Notes under the pieces: generated by a model
The model's database searches: none
The model's input: only the letters and a program-made list of their open reading frames with translations
Told to the model about the DNA's origin: nothing
In this document: positions 1 through 6,735 of the stretch, one piece after another
Layout: the number at the start of each line of letters is the position of its first letter
Numbering within the stretch: the stretch's first letter is position 1
From: DATFDN01 sp963767645
GTDB lineage: Bacteria > Pseudomonadota > Alphaproteobacteria > Acetobacterales > Acetobacteraceae
Reading direction: 5' to 3'
NCBI GenBank assembly: GCA_963767645.1
Contig: CAVYEW010000001.1
Location: forward strand, 124,001-188,000
DNA length: 64,000 nt
Position numbers and translations under genes: made by a program

Positions 1-1
1 G

Positions 2-238
2 CTGATGGGCGGCGCCAAGCTGTTCTGGGCGTTCTACTGGGCCGCCACTGTGCTGCACGGCGCTCATATGACGGTCGGAATCGGACTGGTCAGCTATCTG
101 ATCCCTCGCGCGCTGCGGGGCGACTTCACCGCCGCCTATCACACGCCAGTGGAGGTGATCGGGCTGTTCTGGAGCTTCGTCGACATGGTGTGGATGGTGC
201 TCTGGCCGTTGATCTACCTGATGGGGAGGATGCCATGA
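2..238 (+). CDS. Heme-copper (cytochrome c) oxidase subunit III, C-terminal part
   Basis: The reading frame is open from the left edge, so this is the last 78 or so codons of a gene that starts outside the window. The residues form two or three membrane helices and end in the subunit III signature FWSFVDMVWMVLWPLIYL; helices with an embedded HGAHMTVG segment precede it. Subunit III is an integral membrane subunit of terminal oxidases in the inner membrane. The stop overlaps the start of the next gene by ATGA, which points to a terminal-oxidase operon entering from the left. A NorE-like protein or a quinol-oxidase subunit III cannot be excluded from this fragment alone. Confidence 0.8.
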   Translation: MMGGAKLFWAFYWAATVLHGAHMTVGIGLVSYLIPRALRGDFTAAYHTPVEVIGLFWSFVDMVWMVLWPLIYLMGRMP

Positions 239-534
239 CGCGCCAGTTGCTGAAGCTGACGCTGGTCTGGGCCTTCCTGATGGCCATCGCCGGCGGGGAG
301 TTCCTGGTCAGCGGGATGCAGATGCACATCGCGAACCGGCCCGTCCTGCTGTTCTTCGCCGGCGTGATGCTGTTCACCGTGGCGATGGCGTTCATGCATC
401 TGGGCAGCGCCCCGGTCGTGGCGAAGGGCTTCGCCGTCGCCGGCGTGTTCTGGCTGATCGTGCTGCTGGGGTTTGGCAGCGCCGACATACTGACCCGAAA
501 CTGGTATCCGGTGCAGCACTATAATCCCTACTGA
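235..534 (+). CDS. Cytochrome oxidase subunit IV-like small membrane protein
   Basis: A 99-residue protein with three predicted membrane helices (about residues 8-25, 36-56 and 68-88) and a short polar tail ending in QHYNPY. Size, topology and position directly behind subunit III fit the prokaryotic subunit IV (CyoD/CtaF-type) family, which stabilises the oxidase. The start was taken at 235, where ATGA overlaps the stop of subunit III; a longer reading would begin inside the upstream gene. Family assignment comes mainly from context and topology. Confidence 0.7.
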   Translation: MTRQLLKLTLVWAFLMAIAGGEFLVSGMQMHIANRPVLLFFAGVMLFTVAMAFMHLGSAPVVAKGFAVAGVFWLIVLLGFGSADILTRNWYPVQHYNPY

Positions 535-688
535 CGGCGATCATTCCTCCGGTTCAAGACCGCGAGACGCGCCTGCAACGCAACGGGCGCCTCTACGTTT
601 CCTGTAAAGTGGCGGTCCTTGGCCGTGCCTGCGAAAGGCGCGCGGAGGCCGCTCACCTTTCGGCTGTAGCCAATAGACGAGGTCTAAG

Positions 689-1507
689 ATGAACAGAGTG
701 ACGCTTCTTGGTGTGGCCGGACTGGCCGCATCGCTGGTCGCCGTGCCGGTGTACGCGCAAAACGCGGGTGGCACCACCGCTGCCGGGAATGGTGGGGCCG
801 CGAATAATCCGTCCAGCTACACCAATGGCGGCAACACCGCCGCAGGGGCCGGCGCGACCGACAATGCCGGGACGGGAGCGGACAATGCCGCGCTCGTGGG
901 CAATGGCCACTATGCCAATGTCGGGTTCGGCAGCTACTCGGCCGAGCAGACTTATATCACGAACAATAATGGCAATAACGGCGGCAACGGCGGTGGCAAT
1001 AACGGCGGCAATAACGCCAACAACAACAATAACTGGCGCCCGGCGCAGCGCAACCCGGTACTGGCGGACAATGGCGACGCACGGGCGAGCAAGGTGGTCG
1101 GGACCGCGGTGTATAACGCCAACAACCAGAAGCTCGGCTCGATCGACGACATCCTGATCGGCACCAACGGCGTGTGGGCCGTGATCTCCACCAATAACAA
1201 GCAGGTGGCGGTGAAGTTCGGCGATCTGATGTTCGGCAATGCGTCCAACATGGGCGACGACAAGATCGTGATTCCCCAGGAGACGCAGGCGCGGCTCAAC
1301 ACCCTGCCGGCCTTCCACTATGACGTGACGAATTATCAAGGAGTGAACGCCAACAACTTCGGTGCCAACAACTTTGCCGCGAACGCCGGCGCGCCCGGTG
1401 CCCCCGGTGCAGGCGACAACAACACCAGTGGCGGCGGCATGGGGGCCGGCGGCACTGTCGGCGGCAACGGCGTAGGCGCCGGCACCGGCACCGGCAACAA
1501 CCGCTAA
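689..1507 (+). CDS. Exported Asn/Gly-rich PRC-barrel domain protein
   Basis: A 272-residue protein. Residues 1-23 are a signal peptide ending in VYAQ. Residues 24-120 are low complexity, rich in Gly, Ala and Asn, with a run of NNGG-type repeats at about 85-118. Residues 128-207 carry a PRC-barrel: the segment VVGTAVYNANNQKLGSIDD is typical of the domain, and strands and a KIVIPQE segment follow. The tail is again Gly/Asn-rich. PRC-barrel proteins of this exported type are common in alphaproteobacteria and of unclear role; a periplasmic or envelope location is inferred. The gene stands alone, with its own terminator-like hairpin at 1518-1545. Confidence 0.8.
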   Translation: MNRVTLLGVAGLAASLVAVPVYAQNAGGTTAAGNGGAANNPSSYTNGGNTAAGAGATDNAGTGADNAALVGNGHYANVGFGSYSAEQTYITNNNGNNGGNGGGNNGGNNANNNNNWRPAQRNPVLADNGDARASKVVGTAVYNANNQKLGSIDDILIGTNGVWAVISTNNKQVAVKFGDLMFGNASNMGDDKIVIPQETQARLNTLPAFHYDVTNYQGVNANNFGANNFAANAGAPGAPGAGDNNTSGGGMGAGGTVGGNGVGAGTGTGNNR

Positions 1508-1517
1508 GTCCTGGCGA

Positions 1518-1545
1518 CCGGCTGGCAGCCCAAACTGCCAGCCGG
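1518..1545 (+). terminator. Intrinsic terminator-like hairpin after the PRC-barrel gene
   Basis: CCGGCTGGCAG (1518-1528) and CTGCCAGCCGG (1535-1545) form a perfect 11-bp stem around the 6-nt loop CCCAAA, 11 nt past the stop codon of the PRC-barrel gene. Only three T residues follow, so termination efficiency is uncertain. Confidence 0.6.
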
Positions 1546-2124
1546 CGGCCTTTGCCGAGTTCGTCCGGAATGCAAGCCTGTGACCCAAATGGACCCCTCG
1601 CGGGGGTCCGTGTCATCGATCTCACGACCGTCGTGCTGGGGCCGTTCGCCACGCAGATCCTGGGCGACATGGGTGCCGATGTCGTGAAGATCGAGGCGCC
1701 CAGTGGGGATACGACCCGGCAGATCGGCCCCAGTCGCACCCCGGGCATGGGCTCCTACTTCGCCAACCTGAACCGCAACAAGCGGAGCGTGGTGCTCGAC
1801 CTGAAATGCCCGGCGGGGCGGGCCGCCCTGTTGCGACTGATCGACGGCGCCGATGTCGTTGTCCATAACATGCGGCTGGGCGCCGCCGAGCGGCTCGGCC
1901 TCGACTATCCCAGTCTCGCCGCCCGCAATCCGGGGCTGATCCATGCCTGTGCGACCGGCTTCCGGCCGGATAGCGACCGACGCGAGGCACCTGCCTTCGA
2001 CGATCTGATTCAGGGGCTGAGTGGGGCCGCCTCATTGAACGCAGGGGCGGAGGGGCCGCGCTACTTTCCGACCGTCGCGGCCGACAAGCTGACCGGGCAT
2101 ATGCTGGCCTCGATGATTGGCATG

Positions 2125-2157
2125 GCGCTGTTCGCCCGGCGCGGCGCTGTTCGCCCG
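2125..2157 (+). repeat. 19-bp near-tandem duplication disrupting the CoA-transferase
   Basis: GCGCTGTTCGCCCG occurs at 2125-2138 and again at 2144-2157, an offset of 19 nt. The bases after the two copies are GCGCG and TGCGCG, so the unit looks like a slightly imperfect tandem duplication. Nineteen bases change the frame by +1, exactly the shift seen in the flanking CoA-transferase frames. Confidence 0.85.
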
Positions 2158-2778
2158 TGCGCGCACGGGCCGTGGCCAGGCGGTGCATGTGCCGATGCTG
2201 GAGACGATGCTGAACTTCCTGCTGGTCGAGCATCTCTGGGGTGCGACCATCCGCCAGCCCGAACTCGGCATCGGCTATCCGAGGATGTTGACGCCGCATC
2301 GCCGTCCCTACGCCACGAAGGATGGGCATATCTGTGTCATCTGCGTGAGCGACGAGCAGTGGCGGCGCGTGTTCGGCGCGATCGGCCGGCCGGAGCTGAT
2401 CCACGATCCAGCCTTCGCCTCGGTCACGGCGCGGGCGGAGAATATCGATTCGCTGTATGGCGTGCTGACCGAGGCAATGGGCGCGCGCAGCACGGCGGAG
2501 TGGCTGGCGATTCTGACCCCGCTCGACATCCCGTGCGGCGCGGCTGCCAGCCTGCCGGACCTGCTGGAGAGCGAGTATCTGCGCGAGACCGGGTTCTTTG
2601 AGCCGCGCGAGCACCCGGTCGAGGGCGCAGTGACGGTGACGGCCATCCCCGCCGCGTTCTCGGACACGCCCGCCTCGGTACGACGGCTGTGGCCGACGCT
2701 TGGCGAGCACACGGCGGAGGTGCTGGCCGAGGTGGGATTGACGGAGACAGAGATACTCGCGGTGCGAGATGAGGCGGG

Positions 2779-2812
2779 GTCCCCTCTCTCCGGCCCCGTC
2801 CCCCGAGGGGAG
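2779..2812. repeat. GC-rich palindromic repeat at the CoA-transferase 3' end
   Basis: The sequence cccctctctccggccccgtcccccgagggg resembles the repeats at 33201, 39596, 49919 and 63846. It encodes the last residues of the CoA-transferase frame and lies between two convergent genes, where it could also act as a transcription barrier. Confidence 0.5.
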
Positions 2813-2819
2813 TAAACTG

Positions 2820-3740
2820 CTACGCGGCCGCGCGGAAGGTCTTGGGAATTCCAGCCTTGGAGACCTGGCCGTGCATCGGCTCGTCCGGCAGACCTTCGTG
2901 CAGGATGGCGCGCGCCTCGAACAGCCGGGGCAGGTCGATGCCGGTCTCGAAGCCCATGCTCTCCAACATGAACACCAGATCCTCGGTCACGATATTGCCT
3001 GAGGCGCCGGGCGCGTAGGGGCAGCCGCCAAGGCCGGCGAGGCAGGAATCGAAGGCGCGGATGCCTTCCTCTAGACCGGCCAGGGCGTTGGCGAGGCCGA
3101 GCCCCATCGTGTCGTGCAGATGCAGGCCCCACAGCACGGGGCCGATAGCGGCGCGGACGGCGCCCACCGCCTCCTTTACCTGTGCCGGATGGGCATAGCC
3201 GACGGTGTCGGCGAGCATGATCTTGTCCACCCCCGCCTCGGCCAGCCCGGCAGCGATCTTCACGGTGCTGGAGATCGGCACCACGCCGTCGATCGAGCAG
3301 CCGAACGCGGTGGAGCAGCCGGCGATCACCTCCATCCGGCGCGGCTGGGCCTTGATCCAGTCCATCAGCTTGCGCGCCTCGACGATGCTCTGCTCGGGGG
3401 GACGGTTCAGGTTCGAGAGGCTATGGCCTTCGCTGACGGAGACCGGGAAGCTGATCTTGTGTGCGCCGGCTTCGTAGGCGCGCTGCGCGCCGCGCAGATT
3501 GGGCACCAGGGCGATCACCGTCAGGCCGGGAATCTGCACCGCGCGGCGCACTACCTCCTCGGTGTCGGCCATCTGCGGGATGACGCGCGGCGGGACGAAG
3601 CTGCCGACCTCGATCTCCTTCACGCCGGCGGCGGCCATGGCGGCGATCCAGCGCAGCTTGGTTTCGGTGGGCATTTGCGACTTGGCGATCTGCAATCCGT
3701 CGCGCGGACCGACTTCACAGATATTCACATGCTCTTTCAT
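2820..3740 (-). CDS. Hydroxymethylglutaryl-CoA lyase family protein
   Basis: A 306-residue TIM-barrel enzyme of the HMG-CoA lyase / DRE-TIM family. Seen: EVGPRDGLQ at residues 9-17 (catalytic Arg-Asp), the metal-binding GLHLHDTMGLG near 210, and the loop GLGGCPYAPGASGN near 245-258 carrying the conserved Cys. HMG-CoA lyase cleaves HMG-CoA to acetoacetate and acetyl-CoA in leucine breakdown; some relatives use other 3-hydroxyacyl-CoAs, so the exact substrate is not fixed. The start overlaps the stop of the upstream SMP-30-like gene by ATGA, so the two are co-transcribed. It converges on the broken CoA-transferase. Confidence 0.88.
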   Translation of the reverse strand: MKEHVNICEVGPRDGLQIAKSQMPTETKLRWIAAMAAAGVKEIEVGSFVPPRVIPQMADTEEVVRRAVQIPGLTVIALVPNLRGAQRAYEAGAHKISFPVSVSEGHSLSNLNRPPEQSIVEARKLMDWIKAQPRRMEVIAGCSTAFGCSIDGVVPISSTVKIAAGLAEAGVDKIMLADTVGYAHPAQVKEAVGAVRAAIGPVLWGLHLHDTMGLGLANALAGLEEGIRAFDSCLAGLGGCPYAPGASGNIVTEDLVFMLESMGFETGIDLPRLFEARAILHEGLPDEPMHGQVSKAGIPKTFRAAA

Positions 3741-4624
3741 GGGGGCGGCACCTCGCAGGCCAGGATGCTTGCGGTTTCGGATTCGGTCATGACCAGCGTG
3801 CGCTGGTCGGGCGCCAGGGCGCAGTTGGTCAGCATCCGCCCGGCGCAGCTGTCGATGCGGTAGCGCGGGACGCCGTGCGCGTCCACCACCCAGACGCAGC
3901 CATGGCCGGGGTTGGCGATGAACAGACGGTCATGCGCATCCACCGCCAGCCCGTCGGGGCCCGAAATGCCGGGCGGCACGCGGGCGAAGCACTGCGCCTT
4001 GGCCACCACCGCGTCAGGGCGGAGATAGAAGCGCCAGATCTCGCAGGATCGGGTCATCGCCACATACACATGGGTCTCGGCCGCGTTCAGCGCGACCCCG
4101 TTCGGGCTCGGGCCGGTGGCGAGCAGCTTGTCGATGCGCCCGTCGGGATGCAGGCGCCAGACGCGCCCCGTCGGATCCTGCAATCCGGTCTGGCCCTGGT
4201 CGGTGAACAGCACCGAGCCGTCGGTGTGCAGGACGAGGTCGTTCAGGCCCTTGAAGCTCTCGCTCATCACCGTGCGCAGCAGCGGCGTGGCGGCGCCGGT
4301 CGTCGGGTCGATCCGCACCAGTCCCAGCCGGTAGTCGGCCGCCAGCAGGGTGCCGTCGGGGCGCACGGTCAGCCCGTTCGGCCAGCCGTCGTATTCGGCA
4401 AGCTGGGTCCAGACATCGCCCTCCACGCGGAATATACGGCCATAGGGGATGTCCACTACATGCAGCCGTCCGGCTGCATCGAAGCACGGGCCTTCGAGGA
4501 AGCTGTCGACCGGCGCCCCGGCGCGGTTGGCGTCTGCCCATTCGCTGCGCGCGAGGCGGCGGAAGCGGTCCGGCATGCGGGCCAGGACCCGGGTACGCAG
4601 GCGCGCGGGCGGATCGAACCACAT
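3737..4624 (-). CDS. SMP-30/gluconolactonase/LRE-like family protein
   Basis: A 295-residue beta-propeller protein. Metal-site residues of the family are visible: Glu in FLEGPCFD near residue 43, Asn in SPNGVALN near 175, and Asp in GPDGLAVD near 220; YDGWPNGLTVRPDG is also typical. Members hydrolyse sugar lactones or other esters in the cytoplasm. It is translationally coupled (ATGA) to the HMG-CoA-lyase-like gene downstream, so a role in the same catabolic route is possible but not shown. The substrate is unknown. Confidence 0.8.
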   Translation of the reverse strand: MWFDPPARLRTRVLARMPDRFRRLARSEWADANRAGAPVDSFLEGPCFDAAGRLHVVDIPYGRIFRVEGDVWTQLAEYDGWPNGLTVRPDGTLLAADYRLGLVRIDPTTGAATPLLRTVMSESFKGLNDLVLHTDGSVLFTDQGQTGLQDPTGRVWRLHPDGRIDKLLATGPSPNGVALNAAETHVYVAMTRSCEIWRFYLRPDAVVAKAQCFARVPPGISGPDGLAVDAHDRLFIANPGHGCVWVVDAHGVPRYRIDSCAGRMLTNCALAPDQRTLVMTESETASILACEVPPP

Positions 4625-4663
4625 CCAGGCAGCCTGCGTCGGCGGATCGCGTAGAGCAAGACC

Positions 4664-5718
4664 TCAGGGTCGCGCCTCCAGGACCATGTTGAATGGCGTC
4701 TCGGTCGCCTTGCGCACCTGACCGAATCCGCCTTCGCGGATGACCGACGACAGCTTTGCAAAGCCCGCTTGCGCTCCGAGCGCCGCTCCCACCGGCTGAT
4801 CGAGCGAGGTCGGCACGCAGATCATCGTCGAGGCCGCGTAGTAGAGCCGGCTGACGGGATTGAGGTTGTCCTCCAGCCGATCGCTCGCGGCCGGCTCGAC
4901 GATCATCCAGCTTCCATCCGGCTTCAGCGCTCTGTCGCACATGCCGCGCTGCGCCGACTGGATCGCCCATATCGTGCAGGCAGTCGAAGAAGGTCACAAG
5001 GTCCAGGTCCTTGCCAGGAAACTCGCTGGCCGATGCGACATCGAACCGCGTGTTCGCCGTCACCCCGTGCTGCTCGGCATGCAACCGGGCCTGTTTCACC
5101 GAGCCAGGATGGAAGTCATAGCCCAGGAAGGTCGATTTCGGGAACGCCTTGGCCATCATCACCGTGGAGAACCCGTGTCCGCAGCCGACATCGGCCACCG
5201 TCGCGCCGCGCTCCAGCTTTGCGACCACGCCGTCCAAGGCCGGCAGCCAAGATGCGACAAGGCTGTTGTGATAGCCTGGGCGGAAGAAGCGTCCTGCGGC
5301 ACAGAACAGGCATTGCGACTGCTCGCCCCAGCCAACCCCTCTGCCGGTGCGGAACGCGGGCTCGACCAGCGTTTGGTTCTCCATCATCGTCATGGCGAGG
5401 TCGAACCCACCTTGCATGTAGACGGGACTATCGGGCTCGGCGAACACCATCGCCTGCTCGGGCGGCAAGGTGAACCGGCCGGTGCCGGGGTCGTATGTGA
5501 GATAACCTGATGCTGCTTGATGCAACAGCCACTCCCGCGCATAGCGCTCGGCGATATCCGTCTTTGTCGCCAGCTCGCCCGGCGTCATCGGCCCGTTTGC
5601 GTGCAGCGCCTTGTAGAGGCCCAGCCGATCACCGATGCGCACCAGCGGCACACTCAGCGCACCGCCGAGATCGCCGAGCATCTCGGCCGACAAATTGATG
5701 CAGCTTCGTTTCGTCCAT
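4664..5718 (-). pseudogene. SAM-dependent methyltransferase with two +1 frameshifts
   Basis: ATG at 5718 follows a good ribosome site (GAGGGAGGACGGCA) and reads MDETKLHQFVG. An extra base near 5685-5688 moves the family sequence EMLGDLGGALSVPLVRIGDRLGLYKAL into the next frame. That frame continues through the SAM-binding motif VADVGCGHGFST and HDMGDPVGAARHVRQ. A second extra base near 4931 moves the remainder (ALKPDGSWMIVEP to MVLEARP) into the third frame. Joined, the parts give a methyltransferase of about 350 residues with an N-terminal winged-helix dimerisation domain. Both lesions are single-base insertions; sequencing error is an alternative to true decay. Confidence 0.8.
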
Positions 5719-5905
5719 TGCCGTCCTCCCTCAAATCTGTTTCGTCCTCCATCGGCCGACGTTCTCGTTCTCGCGTGTCCGCGACATGACATCCGCTTGG
5801 ACCTGATTGTGCCGATCCTATGTGCTCGACGTTTGCGCTGCAACCCGCCGCCAGACCCATACCGCGGCTCGGCGCCGACACTTGGATAGTGTCAGCGCTG
5901 AGGGA

Positions 5906-6158
5906 CTAACCTCCGCGATAGGTGCCCTGGGCATTGCCCATGACGGGAACGGACCCGCTGTTCCTGGCCAGGGTGGTGCGGCTATCGGGGCGCGTCGTGG
6001 TCGCCCGGCGGGCACTCGTTGCCTGCGCCTGATGTGCTTCGATGGTGCCGGGCCAGCCACTCTGCCAAGGGCCAAAGCTGGGAGGAGCGCCTTGCGCCAG
6101 AGCGACTCCGCTGCCGATCGTGCTGAGCAGGACGGCCGTCAGTCATGATCTTCTTCAT
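5906..6158 (-). pseudogene. Small exported protein with a frameshift inside the signal peptide
   Basis: ATG at 6158 reads MKKIMT, then the frame fails. One base further the frame reads TAVLLSTIGSGVALAQ and on to NAQGTYRGG and a stop at 5906. Together they form a standard signal peptide (MKKIMT-TAVLL..ALAQ) and a mature chain of about 60 residues with no recognised domain. The extra base lies at about 6139-6143. Because CTG sits immediately before the second frame, initiation there cannot be wholly excluded. The lesion is a +1 insertion like the others between 4.9 and 6.9 kb. Confidence 0.5.
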
Positions 6159-6291
6159 CTCTCATGTTCTCCTGTCCTCTAAGGTCCGCTGGCCTTCGGC
6201 TGGCGGCCACTGGTTGCAAGAAATTGTTGGCGGTGCGATCAGCGCACCGCCGAGCAGCGCCAGTAGCAGGGCGGCGCCGCTGACCGCGAAC

Positions 6292-6426
6292 TCAGCCAGT
6301 CCCGCCACCGGTGTTCTCATTGGTCCAGGACGTGTTCGCAGCATGGGCTTGACCGCCCGGCATCAGCGCTGCGCCGCCGACCGCGAGACCGAGGAACAGG
6401 GCGAGAGCAATCGTTGTCGTTTTCAT
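6292..6426 (-). CDS. Very small exported protein (44 aa)
   Basis: ATG at 6426 gives MKTTTIALALFLGLAVGGAA followed by LMPGGQAHA, a clear signal peptide, then only about 14 residues (ANTSWTNENTGGGTG). AAGGAAA lies about 11 nt upstream of the start. No family recognised. The short mature part, the frameshifted exported gene just downstream and a hydrophobic frame at 6162-6320 leave open that this is the 5' part of a longer broken gene. Confidence 0.4.
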   Translation of the reverse strand: MKTTTIALALFLGLAVGGAALMPGGQAHAANTSWTNENTGGGTG

Positions 6427-6735
6427 CGTTGCCCATTTTCCTTGTCGCTGCGACGGGCGTTTGGCTGTCCGCTGACGCCCAGGACTTTGCCCGACTTCTG
6501 TCGCGTCATGATCGCGCTGGAAGCGGATTACGGTCGTGTCTGTCGCGCCATACGATACGTTGGAGAAATGATGGTCGGTCGGCCTTTTACCCCGGCATGC
6601 CCTCAGCCCGCGCGACAGACGTGACAAACCTACCTGCCACGCGTGACATGGACGCGACCAAACTCTGCTATGACCCAGGGTGCGAGGCGCAAAGGATCGA
6701 CCGCGTGACAGACCTTCGCAGTCCAGCTTGGTCAG
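6427..6735. other. Gene-poor gap before the histidine kinase
   Basis: About 309 bp without a convincing gene. It must hold the promoter and ribosome site of the 44-aa exported protein (leftward) and the promoter of the histidine kinase (rightward). An ATG at 6669 opens only 12 codons (MTQGARRKGSTA) before a stop. No hairpin or repeat was recognised. Confidence 0.5.

Larger units (their letters stand above)
1552..2815 (+). pseudogene. CaiB/BaiF-type CoA-transferase (family III), broken by a 19-bp duplication
   Basis: The first frame (TTG at 1552, or ATG at 1570) reads LAGVRVIDLTTVVLGPFATQ and NRNKRSVVLDLK, classical for family III CoA-transferases, with the likely catalytic Asp in FDDLIQGLSG. 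At about 2125 the reading frame shifts; the rest of the protein (VPMLETMLNFLLVEHLWG to the C-terminus) lies in the +1 frame from about 2144 to 2815. Skipping 2125-2143 restores a single frame reading GMALFARARTGRGQAV, so the intact gene would be about 400 residues, normal for the family. These enzymes move CoA between organic acids. The neighbour on the other strand is an HMG-CoA-lyase-like gene, suggesting a former acyl-CoA degradation module. The last residues are encoded by a GC-rich repeat. Confidence 0.85.

Noticed and set aside
6162..6320. A 52-aa hydrophobic frame (MRTPVAGLAEFAVSGAALLLAL..) overlapping the 44-aa exported protein
   Set aside because: No ribosome site, overlaps another plausible small gene, and the hydrophobic run can arise from GC-rich Ala/Leu codons. 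Kept only as a possible sign of a broken longer gene.
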